DNA of 64,000 bases from Pyrobaculum islandicum DSM 4184 (lineage in GTDB: Archaea; Thermoproteota; Thermoprotei; Thermoproteales; Thermoproteaceae): the NCBI RefSeq assembly GCF_000015205.1, contig NC_008701.1, positions 995,436-1,059,435 on the forward strand, read 5' to 3'. The position numbers and the translations under genes were made by a program. The notes under the pieces were generated by a model, which worked only from the letters and a program-made list of their open reading frames with translations, was not told the DNA's origin and made no database searches. Positions 27,691 through 35,793 of this stretch are shown piece after piece. The number at the start of each line of letters is the position of its first letter. Within the stretch, counting starts at the first letter, position 1.

Positions 27691-28673
27691 AGTGCGGAAA
27701 TAGAGAGATCTTTGTAAAAACCCAGGAGTCTACAAACCCTGAGTGGGGCAAGCCGCCTTCTAAACGTACGACAGAGGAATATATAAGATACTCGCTGGTT
27801 TTAATAGACAAGCCGAGGGGGCCTAGTAGTCATGAAGTTGCCGCGTGGGTTAAGAAAATTCTCGGCGTAGAGCGGGCTGGGCACGCCGGCACGCTGGATC
27901 CCAAAGTCTCTGGGGTTTTGCCTATTGCCGTCGCTGAGGGGACTAAGGCCCTGCTTGCTTTATCGCGTTCTGACAAGGTGTATGTAGCCGTGGCGAAATT
28001 CCACGGCGATGTAGATGAGGAGAAGCTCAAAGCTGTTTTAAACGAGTTTCAGGGCGTTATATATCAAAAGCCTCCTTTACGTTCCTCTGTAAAAAGACAG
28101 CTTAGAACTCGCCACGTGTATTCTCTAGAGCTTCTGGAATTAGACGGCAGATATGCCGTTATAAAAATGCATGTAGAAGCGGGGACATATGCGAGAAAGT
28201 TGATTCACGACATAGGCGAGGTGTTGGGCGTGGGAGCTAACATGAGGGAGCTACGCCGTATAGCTGTATCTTGCTATACTGAAGACGAGACTGTGGCTTT
28301 ACAAGATGTGGCAGATGCGTATTACATATGGAGGAGGTATGGAGATGACACATATTTGAGGAGGGTTCTACTTCCAATTGAAGAAATTGCGCGTCACCTC
28401 CCTAAGATATGGGTTAGAGACAGCGCAGTTGACGCATTGTGTAACGGAGCGCCTTTGGCAGCTCCTGGTGTTGTTAAATTTGAAACGCCGTTTTCGAAAG
28501 GCGAGCTTGTGGCGTTTTTTACATTAAAAGACGAACTTATAGGGTTTGGCAGAGCGTTGGTTGAAAGTGAGGAGGCTAAAAAAATGGAGAGGGGGCTTGT
28601 CGCGCGTGTAGATAGAGTTATTATGCGGCGGGGGACGTACCCCCCTATGTGGAAGAGAAAACAGCAGACGTAG
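27687..28673 (+). CDS. cbf5: Cbf5/TruB-type rRNA/tRNA pseudouridine synthase
   Basis: 328 residues. The catalytic motif is [15 protein letters not shown] (about 69-83) with the essential Asp. RPPLRSSV appears as [10 protein letters not shown], and a C-terminal PUA domain spans about 243-320 ([20 protein letters not shown]). Cbf5 is the catalytic subunit of H/ACA sRNPs and can also modify tRNA U55. It follows rpl14e with a 4-nt overlap. Confidence 0.93.
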   Translation: MKCGNREIFVKTQESTNPEWGKPPSKRTTEEYIRYSLVLIDKPRGPSSHEVAAWVKKILGVERAGHAGTLDPKVSGVLPIAVAEGTKALLALSRSDKVYVAVAKFHGDVDEEKLKAVLNEFQGVIYQKPPLRSSVKRQLRTRHVYSLELLELDGRYAVIKMHVEAGTYARKLIHDIGEVLGVGANMRELRRIAVSCYTEDETVALQDVADAYYIWRRYGDDTYLRRVLLPIEEIARHLPKIWVRDSAVDALCNGAPLAAPGVVKFETPFSKGELVAFFTLKDELIGFGRALVESEEAKKMERGLVARVDRVIMRRGTYPPMWKRKQQT

Positions 28674-28713
28674 AGCTCAAAAGCTTAAAAAGTAGAAATG
28701 TATATAGACAAAT

Positions 28714-29007
28714 GTGGGGGATCGTCCGCCAATACGTCGTATTGTAATAGACGCCGCCATACCTACTAAAGGCGTCACTATAGTAGATGTGGCAAAAGAG
28801 CTTTACAAAGTAGAAGGCGTTAAAGCTGTACGTGTTACAGTAGACGACGTAGACGTCGACGTGTTAGGTCTCGCCATTGTAGTAGAGGGCGTAAACGTTG
28901 ACTACGACGAACTAGAGAAGGCTCTGGAGAAAGTCGGGGGTGTCGTACATTCAATAGATGAAGTTGTTGTAGGCGAGTATATACCGGAGGCCGGGACGAC
29001 GACGTGA
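28714..29007 (+). CDS. DUF211 family protein
   Basis: 97 residues, ferredoxin-like beta-alpha-beta fold (RRIVIDAAIPTKGVTIVDVA, GVKAVRVTVDDVDVDVLGLA, VDYDELEKALEKVGGVVHSI). DUF211 is an archaeal family of unknown function. GTG start at 28714 after GCTTAAAAAG. It overlaps the downstream membrane protein gene by 4 nt; the same pairing suggests a regulatory or sensory role for the transporter. Confidence 0.85.
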   Translation: MGDRPPIRRIVIDAAIPTKGVTIVDVAKELYKVEGVKAVRVTVDDVDVDVLGLAIVVEGVNVDYDELEKALEKVGGVVHSIDEVVVGEYIPEAGTTT

Positions 29008-29504
29008 GATATCTAGTCCTCGGCGTGATAGATGGAATGATAAGCGCAGGTACTCTCTCAGCCTCCCTAGTGTTTAAAGGCGGTACGCTAGATCTAGGAT
29101 TTGCACTCTCTCTTGCAATGGTTGTGGCATCTATAAATGCGCTTACTGTATTTGTGGCAGAGTTTTCACACCAAATGCGCGAGGTGCGTGAGCTCTCTTA
29201 CAAAGTCTCGCTAAGAGAAGAGACGCGCGGGTGGACGCTTATACATAGCCGCGCTCTCTACTACACATCTAAATCAGCCGTATATAACTTCGTCGCATCA
29301 TTTCTAGGCGCAACTATTGTGTTAATACCAGCTTGTTTCACAACACATGCGGCTCTATACGCGATCATAGTCGCCGTTTTAACTTCAAGTTACCTACTTG
29401 CCGGCGGCTCCTGGAGGGAATTTATAGAATTTGCACTAATGTCTGCTGTCGCAGTTGGAGTGGGCATAGTTATTGGTCTGACATTTCCCGTATTTACAGC
29501 TTAA
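29004..29504 (+). CDS. VIT1/CCC1-like membrane protein
   Basis: 166 residues with five hydrophobic segments. The N-terminal helix VLGVIDGMISAGTLSASLV resembles the first helix of VIT1/CCC1 iron/manganese transporters (GxxDGxxS). The metal-binding cytoplasmic Glu-rich loop of plant VIT1 is reduced to a short charged stretch (REVRELSYKVSLREE). Metal transport is an inference from the fold. Translation is coupled to the DUF211 gene (GTGA overlap). Confidence 0.65.
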   Translation: MRYLVLGVIDGMISAGTLSASLVFKGGTLDLGFALSLAMVVASINALTVFVAEFSHQMREVRELSYKVSLREETRGWTLIHSRALYYTSKSAVYNFVASFLGATIVLIPACFTTHAALYAIIVAVLTSSYLLAGGSWREFIEFALMSAVAVGVGIVIGLTFPVFTA

Positions 29505-29863
29505 AGTCTCTAACGTCGGCAATATATATTGTCTCTGCCGTGTACGACCGCTTTCCCCGCTTAGGGTTTCTCATTGACTGCACTTTCACTAACAACTAAG
29601 CTACCTCTGGCACGGGCGACACGGCCCCCTGCGAGGGGCAGAGCCCCCTTCGTTTCGCAGAACCCATTTCTCTTATATGCCATATAGGCCGTCAGGATGT
29701 GGACGTTCCCAAAGGACGAGGCTTTTTGTTGTAAATAGCGGAGGTTATGAAAGAGAGGACAGGTCTACACGGCGGATTCCTAGAGACAGCCAGAACCCCC
29801 CGTCGGTGGTTGCCGCCGCATAGGGGCTCATAGGTTTAAATACTAGTCTCTAGATAAAATCAC
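29505..29863. other. 359-nt intergenic region with IS605-like end remnant
   Basis: No credible ORF. It contains a GC-rich patch (CACGGCCCCCTGCGAGGGGC, 29620-29640), a TATA-like CTTATATGCC near 29673, and a decayed right-end hairpin at 29704-29740. The promoter TTTAAATAC of the next gene lies at 29836-29844. Confidence 0.5.
29704..29740 (+). mobile_element. Solo IS200/IS605-type right-end remnant
   Basis: GTTCCCAAAGGACGAGGCTT followed by TTTGTTGTAAATAG matches the right end of the tnpB unit at 50.1 kb (CCGCCCTAAAGGGCGAGGCT then TTCGGCTGTAAAG) with mismatches in the left arm of the hairpin. No tnpB is adjacent, so it is a relic or a solo end. Confidence 0.5.
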
Positions 29864-30325
29864 GTGGCTACTTTACCTATTGAGTATTTAAGAACCACGA
29901 GACTTTTCAAAGAGAGAATAGGAGACCTAGAGATAATATCTTTTGAGGTCCCCACTCATAAGTACTTTTCTAGAAATGAGATCCCATATTTAGCTACGGC
30001 GTTAGATGTAGACCTTAGGAAGTTGGAGAATATGCTATCTGACATGAGATATGGGAGGGTGGCGGTGGAGAAGCTCTGGGCTTATAGACTAGACGGAGAT
30101 TTAATACGCGAGAGTAAGAAGGTGCTTCTCCCAGACCTAGTGGCTAATAAAGACGTAGATGGAGAGGTAGAGGAGCTAGAAGATACCAAGATTCTAAAGA
30201 TACATGTGGCTAAGTTAAAAGAGTTTGTGAGAATTTTTGTAAAAAAACGGCAGGGCTTCCGCGAAGTCATCATATATAGAAAGCCCCCACATCCTGCGTT
30301 AATTAGATACGTGGCATATCTTTAG
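29864..30325 (+). CDS. Conserved hypothetical protein
   Basis: 153 residues, alpha/beta, with no motif I recognise. Charged and soluble, with no signal peptide. The C-terminal half is basic (KLKEFVRIFVKKRQGFREV), which could suit nucleic-acid binding. The GTG start at 29864 is 24 nt from a clear TTTAAATAC box. Monocistronic by context. Confidence 0.6.
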   Translation: MATLPIEYLRTTRLFKERIGDLEIISFEVPTHKYFSRNEIPYLATALDVDLRKLENMLSDMRYGRVAVEKLWAYRLDGDLIRESKKVLLPDLVANKDVDGEVEELEDTKILKIHVAKLKEFVRIFVKKRQGFREVIIYRKPPHPALIRYVAYL

Positions 30326-30380
30326 ACTCGGCGATATATCAATATCTTGTCCCCGCTTACATAAGGTTTCTTCCCATCCA

Positions 30381-30403
30381 GATCTCGTAATTCATGACGT
30401 AGA
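30381..30403 (+). repeat. 23-nt copy of an internal segment of the downstream gene
   Basis: Positions 30381-30403 are identical to 30930-30952 inside the oxidoreductase gene, and similarity continues imperfectly for about 8 nt (CTTACTTG versus TCTACTTG). The upstream copy ends just before the TATA box (TTATTAAT) of the same gene. Confidence 0.8.
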
Positions 30404-30443
30404 CTTACTTGTAATAGTTATTAATCAGTGGACGTTTTGTGGC

Positions 30444-31379
30444 GTGAAGGTGGCGGTCGTTGGCATAGGCGGGTGGGGGAAAAACCACCTTCGTGTAGTT
30501 TCTCAACTACGAGGCGAGGATCTTGTCGATGAGGTCTACGCCGTTGATATAGACGAGGCAAAGCTCAAGTGGGCTGAGAAAGTATATAAGGCGAGGTCTG
30601 TAAAGGGCATAGAGAAAGCATCAGACTTAGATGTAGATGCAACTATAGTGGCAACGCCTACGACGTTACACGCCGCCCACGCCGCTGTCTTTCTCTCGAG
30701 AGGAATACCCACGTTAGTTGAGAAGCCATTTGCCGCAAGTTTACGTGAGACGTATGAGTTGTTGGATATTGCTAGGAGAACTCTAGTTACCACTGGGTAT
30801 TTACTGCGTTTTCACCAAGGCGTTAGATATGTGAAAAACAACTTGGGCAAGCTGGGCCGTTTTTTGACGGCTTATAGCAAGAGGACTTCTAGATGGCCTG
30901 TGAGACCTGGCGACGTCGGCGTCGTCAAAGATCTCGTAATTCATGACGTAGATCTACTTGCATATATCACTGGTAGACGGGCGCTTACAGTATACGCCCT
31001 GGGCGGCTCAACCAGAGGGACTTACGAAGACCATGTACAAGTTTTTGCAAAATTTGACGAAGCCGCTGCAGTTTTTGAAGCAAATTGGCTCACGCCGTAT
31101 AAATTTAGAAAACTAGAAATAACAGGCGACCATGGGATATTTGCCATAGACTTCGCCACTGACGAAGTATATTTCTACGGCGAAGATGGAGTATATCGCC
31201 CAAGACTGGAAATAGTAGAGCCTCTCGTGGCTCAGGATAGGGAGTTTTTAAAAGCTGCCTCAGGCAGAGGCGGCGAAATTGTAGATAGAGAAGACATAAT
31301 CTATACAATGAAGTTTTGTGAAGCCGCGGTGTTATCTCTAAAGACAGGCCGCCTTGTGCACCTAGACGAAGTTACGTGA
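30444..31379 (+). CDS. GFO/IDH/MocA-family oxidoreductase
   Basis: 311 residues. An N-terminal Rossmann fold begins KVAVVGIGGWGKNHLRV with the GXGXXG-type dinucleotide loop. The family EKP motif is in VEKPFAASLRE (about 92), and the catalytic His region is VIHDVDLLAYI (about 167). The family interconverts sugar alcohols and ketoses using NAD(P); substrate unknown. GTG start about 22 nt after TTATTAAT. A 23-nt segment at 30930-30952 is repeated upstream of the promoter. Confidence 0.88.
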   Translation: MKVAVVGIGGWGKNHLRVVSQLRGEDLVDEVYAVDIDEAKLKWAEKVYKARSVKGIEKASDLDVDATIVATPTTLHAAHAAVFLSRGIPTLVEKPFAASLRETYELLDIARRTLVTTGYLLRFHQGVRYVKNNLGKLGRFLTAYSKRTSRWPVRPGDVGVVKDLVIHDVDLLAYITGRRALTVYALGGSTRGTYEDHVQVFAKFDEAAAVFEANWLTPYKFRKLEITGDHGIFAIDFATDEVYFYGEDGVYRPRLEIVEPLVAQDREFLKAASGRGGEIVDREDIIYTMKFCEAAVLSLKTGRLVHLDEVT

Positions 31380-31392
31380 TCGCCCCCGTCTA

Positions 31393-31416
31393 GTGGACAA
31401 AGGAGGCCTTGTCCAC
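31393..31416. terminator. Hairpin after the oxidoreductase gene
   Basis: GTGGACAA-AGGAGGCC-TTGTCCAC is a perfect 8-bp inverted repeat with an 8-nt loop, 14 nt after the stop codon. It could be a transcript-end structure or the edge of a decayed insertion element. Confidence 0.45.
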
Positions 31417-31508
31417 TAATTAAGTTACCTAAGGCGTGGACTCATGAGGGGATCCTCTGCCGAGGTTGTCTGCGGAGTTGTGCCCTCTTAATAACTGTCT
31501 GGCGGAGA

Positions 31509-31545
31509 CCCCCACTCCGAAGGGCGGGGTCTTCAGTTGTAACGC
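31509..31545 (+). mobile_element. Solo IS200/IS605-type right-end remnant
   Basis: CCCCCACTCCGAAGGGCGGG followed by GTCTTCAGTTGTAACG has the same layout as the tnpB right end at 50.1 kb: GC-rich arms around a short loop, then a CTTC/CTTTC step and TGTAA. It lies in the 253-nt gap before the P-loop gene. No transposase is nearby. Confidence 0.5.
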
Positions 31546-31632
31546 TATTGCATCTCTTTTTAAACGCATAAGGCAAAGTAAACTTGTCCAATTCTACACG
31601 CTGTAGTTTTTAAAACGGGGGGTAAGACATGT

Positions 31633-32169
31633 ATGAAGCTGGGCGAAGAGCTGTCGATACATGAGCTAGAGAAACTTGACTTTGGCGAGGACTTCAAGCT
31701 GGCCCTCTCTAGAGCTATAAACGGGGCTAACGTCTATATCGTAGGCCCCTCTGGAAGTGGAAAAACTGCCATGTTGAGAAAACTAGGCCTTTATCTCACT
31801 AGGTTAGGCAGAGAAGCTCTCTATGTAAAACTCGAGTGGGTGAAATACGGCTGGGGGCTCTCAGACTATTTAAAGAGGTATGGGGATAAAAGCAGAGAGC
31901 TTGTCGGAGGCGCCGCAGGCGATATAATACTGTTAGACGACGGAGAGTTGCTCTGGAGCTACAGCTCGGTGTATAGAAATCTAGTCAGAGACTTGAGAGG
32001 TAGACAAATAGCGGCGGCTTTTAGAGAATTTGACATAGATACAGCAACTATCTTACTTGGAGATGGATTTACGATATATCTTCAGACTCGACAAACCTCA
32101 GCCCATACGGCAAAGATACCACTTGGCTTAAGTTTCTTAGGTAAAACTGCAGAAATTACTGTATTATAG
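31633..32169 (+). CDS. Small P-loop ATPase
   Basis: 178 residues. Walker A is GPSGSGKTAMLRKLG (about 38-52) and Walker B-like GDIILLDDGE (about 95-104). The rest resembles a minimal AAA/STAND-type domain without obvious sensor or HTH regions. A TTTTTAAAAC box is about 22 nt before the ATG. The last 14 nt overlap the convergent CPBP gene. No specific role recognised. Confidence 0.65.
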   Translation: MKLGEELSIHELEKLDFGEDFKLALSRAINGANVYIVGPSGSGKTAMLRKLGLYLTRLGREALYVKLEWVKYGWGLSDYLKRYGDKSRELVGGAAGDIILLDDGELLWSYSSVYRNLVRDLRGRQIAAAFREFDIDTATILLGDGFTIYLQTRQTSAHTAKIPLGLSFLGKTAEITVL

Positions 32170-32737
32170 GAGCCAGGGCGAGGAGATTGTTTAAACTATG
32201 TAACACCACGGCAGAGACAATCCCACCTCTTTTAAATGCGTACGTGAGGACGACTCCTAGGGCAAAATACAGCGGGATTAACATAGAAGCGCCGTGCGCC
32301 ATTGCAAAAGCGAGAGAACTTCCAGCGTATCCCGCCACTGCGCCAGCTCTCTTTTCCAACTCCACATAGAGGAGAGCTCTAAACAAAGTCTCTTCTACAA
32401 GTGGCGCCAGAACCAGCGCGGTGGTTATAAAATAGGCCTTCCACTGTGGACAGACTGACATAGCTTGTATAAATATCTGAATCGCGCGGCTATACTCTCT
32501 AAGATAAGGCTCTGCCGCCGCCTCTAGCGCCCAAATTACGACCATCATAAGCAACGAGACTATGAAGTACCTCAGCCTAAACATAGGGTACCCTCTTGTG
32601 TAATATACTACGGGGGTCAACACTAAATATGCCGTGGCAATAGCTATAGGAGCTCCGCAAATTGGCACAACAAAAGCGGCGATTCCCATAGCTATAAACA
32701 TAATGGGCATAGAAAGCGCTAGTATAACGAGACGCAC
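32156..32737 (-). CDS. CPBP-family intramembrane protease-like protein
   Basis: About 193 residues with five to six transmembrane helices. The CPBP (Abi/Rce1) motifs are present: EETLFRALLY (the EExxxR motif), FAMAHG (FxxxH) and HSLNN (HxxxN). These residues form the metal-independent Rce1-type active site. Substrate unknown. I prefer GTG 32737, because a TATA box (CTTATAAAAA, 32755-32764) is about 23 nt away; GTG 32749 is an alternative. Confidence 0.8.
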   Translation of the reverse strand: MRLVILALSMPIMFIAMGIAAFVVPICGAPIAIATAYLVLTPVVYYTRGYPMFRLRYFIVSLLMMVVIWALEAAAEPYLREYSRAIQIFIQAMSVCPQWKAYFITTALVLAPLVEETLFRALLYVELEKRAGAVAGYAGSSLAFAMAHGASMLIPLYFALGVVLTYAFKRGGIVSAVVLHSLNNLLALAPIIQ

Positions 32738-32766
32738 GAATTTATACACATGTCTTATAAAAATCT

Positions 32767-33249
32767 GTGGAAGTGTATATAGCGGCCTCTACAGTGGGGA
32801 AGAGGAGGTTTTTTATAGACTTGTCAAATTGGGATCGCGTAGGGAGGCTACACAAGCCTTTTCTCATAAACTCAGGCTGGCCCCAGGGCCTTACCCCCAG
32901 CGCGGTGGATATTGGGAAGTATATAGGCGAAGTAGAAGAGATATATAGAGAGGCGTCGGGAGCTGTGAGAGCAGCTGAAAAAGACTTTGTTAAAGCCGTT
33001 TCTAAACTCTGGCCGTTACGATTTATATTGCCTATGCGGCTTGAAAACGTGGATTTTTTTAGAGACGCTAGAGTCTACTGGGAAGTGAAGACCCACCTAG
33101 AAAATGTGTTGGGAAAGAGATTCGACATGTGGGGTGAGGTATATGCCGGCTGGGCGGCTGTAGAAGTGAAAAACGGCGCGGTGTATATAGGGGGCGTGCC
33201 TTCTATAGGCCACACGTATCTCAAGATGATTAACGCCCTGTCTCTATAG
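32767..33249 (+). CDS. Conserved hypothetical protein
   Basis: 160 residues, alpha/beta, rich in aromatic residues (WPLRFILPMRLENVDFF, VYWEVKTHLENVLG), no recognised motif. GTG start at 32767, 22 nt from an AATTTATAC box at 32739-32747 that sits beside the divergent CPBP start. The last 20 nt overlap the convergent CinA-like gene. Function unknown. Confidence 0.6.
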   Translation: MEVYIAASTVGKRRFFIDLSNWDRVGRLHKPFLINSGWPQGLTPSAVDIGKYIGEVEEIYREASGAVRAAEKDFVKAVSKLWPLRFILPMRLENVDFFRDARVYWEVKTHLENVLGKRFDMWGEVYAGWAAVEVKNGAVYIGGVPSIGHTYLKMINALSL

Positions 33250-34042
33250 ATATTTGGATTTTTTCACCAAATCTAGTCTTTAATAGTTGTATAAGTTTAT
33301 CTAAGGCTATATTTACTAAGTTTTCTGCATCTTGCAGCTTAGTTGCACTGGCGTATATATGTATGTACAAGAAGGGGGCTTCTACTTCATAGCCCTTTGG
33401 GTGGGATTTTACATAAACCCTGGGGTCTAATTTTAAGACCTCTCGTATGATAGGCGCGACGTCTGCCTCTGGCGCGCCTTTGACTACTAGAGCTTTTTCT
33501 GCGAAATATATAGGAGGCCCCCGCGATTTTAGTAGAGGCTCGACATAACTCTCAAATATGGCCTCCATCTCTCTGGGGACTCCCGGCAGTAAAACGGCGA
33601 TTTTGTCCTCTGCTTCATATAAAATACCTGGCGCCGTGCCCACTGGGTTTGGCAAAGGCCTTGCGCCCGGAGGCATCTTGGCCATTTTAACCCGCTCGGG
33701 GGTGAGGGGGTAGCCACGCGTCTCATATTTCTCTTTCACCATTTTTAACGCCTCTTCGTTTACCACAGGCTCAACACCTAGGGCTTTACAAAAGGCTAGG
33801 TTTGTAATGTCGTCTGGCGTTGGGCCGAGACCCCCGGTAGATATTACAACGTCTGCCCTCTTTAAGCCATCTCTAAAACTTTCAACTATGTCATCTTCAT
33901 CATCTGGCACGACCAAAATTCGTTTTACTAAATAGCCTAGAAATGTGAGTTTTCCAGCAAGCCACGCGGCATTTGTATTAACAACTCTGCCAATGAGAAG
34001 TTCGTTCCCCACTGTGATAATCCACACAACGCCCTTGTGCAT
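33230..34042 (-). CDS. CinA N-terminal (MoCF/MoaB-like) domain protein
   Basis: About 270 residues. ITVGNELLIGRVVNTNAAWL at the start and STGGLGPTPDD (about 75) are diagnostic of the competence/damage-inducible CinA family, related to molybdopterin-binding MoaB/MogA. PGVPREME is also typical. The C-terminal amidohydrolase domain of bacterial CinA is absent, as usual in archaea. ATG 34042 lies about 22 nt from an ATAAAAGA box; an in-frame ATG at 34078 is the alternative. Biochemical role uncertain. Confidence 0.8.
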   Translation of the reverse strand: MHKGVVWIITVGNELLIGRVVNTNAAWLAGKLTFLGYLVKRILVVPDDEDDIVESFRDGLKRADVVISTGGLGPTPDDITNLAFCKALGVEPVVNEEALKMVKEKYETRGYPLTPERVKMAKMPPGARPLPNPVGTAPGILYEAEDKIAVLLPGVPREMEAIFESYVEPLLKSRGPPIYFAEKALVVKGAPEADVAPIIREVLKLDPRVYVKSHPKGYEVEAPFLYIHIYASATKLQDAENLVNIALDKLIQLLKTRFGEKIQISIETGR

Positions 34043-34081
34043 ACATAGGTCTATATCTCTCTCTTTTATGTTATACACGGC

Positions 34082-34137
34082 GTGCCCGGGGCGGGCCCCC
34101 GAGTCCCCCGGGGAGGGGCCAAGAGAGGTAGGGGGAC
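34082..34137 (-). repeat. GC-rich intergenic element, copy A
   Basis: On the minus strand, GTCCCCCTACCTCTCTTGGC leads into CCCTCCCCGGGGGACTCGGG and then GGCCCGCCCCGGG. It aligns end to end with 37000-37058 on the plus strand, with about a dozen differences or indels. Both copies can fold: GGCCCC pairs with GGGGCC around TCCCC/GGGGA. Confidence 0.7.
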
Positions 34138-34159
34138 GCTGTACAGACGGGGAGTGTGG

Positions 34160-35017
34160 TCAAGTTTTTAACTCTTCTCTTATCACAAGCAGTAGGCCTA
34201 TAAGCGTTGTTGTTATCCCAATGGCTTGTAGCGGTATCTCAAAGCCACGCAAGGCCACTGAGCTAGTCGGCATCTCGCCCAAGATCAATATTGCAAGAAG
34301 CGTTGCGCCTACGGGTTCGCCGAGAGTACTCGCCGCGATTGTCACAGCGCGATATCTGCCTAAGAGGTAGTTAAATACGGTGTGTCCAGCCATCATGGGG
34401 ATAGAGGCTATGAGGAGAAACATGACAAAGGTGTAGAAGTCGTAATGTATGAGGTCGACCCCAAGTGCAAGGCCTACGGCTAGAGAGATAAGCGCCGCAG
34501 TGCTATAAGACACGGCGACATAGCCTAAAGTCCCTACAGAAGATCTAACTACGCGTCCGGCAGCGAGATATCCTGCAAAAGACAACGCCCCCGCTAACGC
34601 AAGGAGATTTCCCAATAGCCCGCCTGGCGATAGAGTAATCAATACGCTGCCAACTACAGCCATTACAACGCCAACGACAGTGTCTTTACTCACACTTTCT
34701 CCCAGCTTCTTCGAGAGGAGGAGCATAACTACGGGGTGTATATTGACCAACGTTGTACTCGCCGCAACTGTCGTTAGAAAGAGGGAGGGAATCCAGCTGA
34801 GGAAATGCGCCGCTAGAAAGACTCCCGACAGCGTTGAATAAATCAAGGCCCGCCCCCTGGGAAGCTCTAGCTTACGCATCGCGCCGAGAAGAAAGACAAT
34901 CGCTGTCGCAAAAGCTAGTCTCCAAAAGGTTATTGCCACAGGATGCGCAGGCGTAAGTCTAATTAAAATCGAGGCACTTGATATAGCAAAAATACCCACC
35001 GGCAAAAGCCAGAGCAT
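34160..35017 (-). CDS. EamA/DMT-family membrane transporter
   Basis: About 285 residues with ten transmembrane helices in two EamA repeats (first ISSASILIRLTPAHPVAITF, second AGALSFAGYLAAGRVV). The family exports metabolites or amino acids; substrate unknown. ATG 35017 is chosen, as the TATA (TTAAATATAC, 35039-35048) is about 25 nt away; ATG 35029 is too near. The TATA box overlaps the end of the upstream RHH gene. Confidence 0.85.
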   Translation of the reverse strand: MLWLLPVGIFAISSASILIRLTPAHPVAITFWRLAFATAIVFLLGAMRKLELPRGRALIYSTLSGVFLAAHFLSWIPSLFLTTVAASTTLVNIHPVVMLLLSKKLGESVSKDTVVGVVMAVVGSVLITLSPGGLLGNLLALAGALSFAGYLAAGRVVRSSVGTLGYVAVSYSTAALISLAVGLALGVDLIHYDFYTFVMFLLIASIPMMAGHTVFNYLLGRYRAVTIAASTLGEPVGATLLAILILGEMPTSSVALRGFEIPLQAIGITTTLIGLLLVIREELKT

Positions 35018-35037
35018 ACTACACACCATTAGATAGC

Positions 35038-35280
35038 TTAAATATACAAAGACGCCCCTCTACTTATGGAGTTCCCAGATTTAGCATATGTGAGGAGAGA
35101 GGAGTTCTGCTCTATTGCCCTTTTCACGACGGAGAAATTCTTCGTGTTGAAGAGCCAGAGGAAGATCTTGAGCGCTTCCCTAACTATTTGGGAGATGTTG
35201 GCATTGAGCTCCTCCGCGACCTTCTTAAGCTCGTAGAACATCGCAAGAGGGATCCGCACAAAGATCCTCGCCGACCTCAT
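35038..35280 (-). CDS. Ribbon-helix-helix (CopG-like) protein
   Basis: 80 residues. The N-terminal RIFVRIPLAMFYELKKVAEE and NISQIVREALKIFL follow the beta-alpha-alpha pattern of RHH DNA-binding proteins. The C-terminal half is variable. It overlaps the preceding gene by 4 nt (ATGA). Paired small genes of this type are often toxin-antitoxin modules, but the partner has no recognised toxin fold. Confidence 0.65.
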   Translation of the reverse strand: MRSARIFVRIPLAMFYELKKVAEELNANISQIVREALKIFLWLFNTKNFSVVKRAIEQNSSLLTYAKSGNSISRGASLYI

Positions 35281-35552
35281 AGCTTCGGCCCCAGAACCAA
35301 CTCCCTCCGGACTGTGCCGTCCTCTCTAATGACAGTTGCGACTTCAAGCTTCCTCTTCTCCCTCATTGCGCATCTCACTATCGGCAAGTAGTCGTTCTTA
35401 ACGAGGAGGATCATAAGCTCGGCCGCCTCGCGTACGAGCTCTTCCAACGGCTTCCCAGACCACAGGGACAACATTCCGCTACTCTGGGCCAAGAGGAGGT
35501 ATTGGGAAATCTTCCAAAAACAACCTTTTCCCCCCGTCCCGGCACCCATCAC
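35277..35552 (-). CDS. Hypothetical protein translationally coupled to the RHH gene
   Basis: Up to 91 residues. The segment LEELVREAAELMILLVKNDY is amphipathic helix; the rest (REKRKLEVATVIREDGTVRR) is beta-like. The start is uncertain: GTG 35552 is the first, but the conserved-looking part begins near MLSLWSGKPL (about 35477). It precedes and overlaps the RHH gene. It has no PIN, RelE or HEPN signature. Confidence 0.45.
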   Translation of the reverse strand: MMGAGTGGKGCFWKISQYLLLAQSSGMLSLWSGKPLEELVREAAELMILLVKNDYLPIVRCAMREKRKLEVATVIREDGTVRRELVLGPKL

Positions 35553-35582
35553 ACTTTTAACCTCGTAAACTTCTTGTATTCA

Positions 35583-35722
35583 TGAGCCGCATCCCCGGCC
35601 CTGGGGCCCGGCGACTAGGGGGCAAAGCCAGCCCCCAACGACCCGAGCCCCCTCGCCCGCGGCCGCCGAAAGGCGTATCTGCGAGCGGGCCCCGCGCCCT
35701 CCCGGAGAGGGCGGGGAGCCGC
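35583..35722 (-). ncRNA. Candidate structured RNA in a very GC-rich island
   Basis: About 140 nt far richer in G+C than the flanking genes, with no ORF. On the minus strand it forms successive strong hairpins: CCCCGCCCTC...GAGGGCGCGGGG, CGCC-TTTC-GGCG within CTCGC/GCGAG, and GGGGGC-TGGCTTT-GCCCCC. A TATA-like GATATTTATG (35738-35747) precedes it at about 24 nt. In hyperthermophiles, GC islands of this kind typically mark structured RNAs. I could not match it to SRP, RNase P, 5S or tRNA, so identity is open. Confidence 0.5.
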
Positions 35723-35793
35723 AAAGGGGGGGCTTAGGCATAAATATCTGTAGATTATTCTACAAATAGATGACGAGCCAATGCAGGCGGCGA

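Noticed and set aside
31440-31470. Left end of an insertion element (TCATGAGGGGATC)
   Set aside because: A similar string (TGATGAGGGGATC) occurs at 42473 inside the C/D RNA candidate, but the flanks do not match and no element body is present.
35583-35722. RNase P or SRP RNA
   Set aside because: I looked for the conserved core of RNase P (GAGGAAAGTCC- and ACAGAA-like) and the SRP helix 8 motif (GGAAGGGAGCAGC-like) on both strands and found neither. The short type T RNase P RNA of Pyrobaculum could be hard to see by eye, so a covariance search is still warranted.
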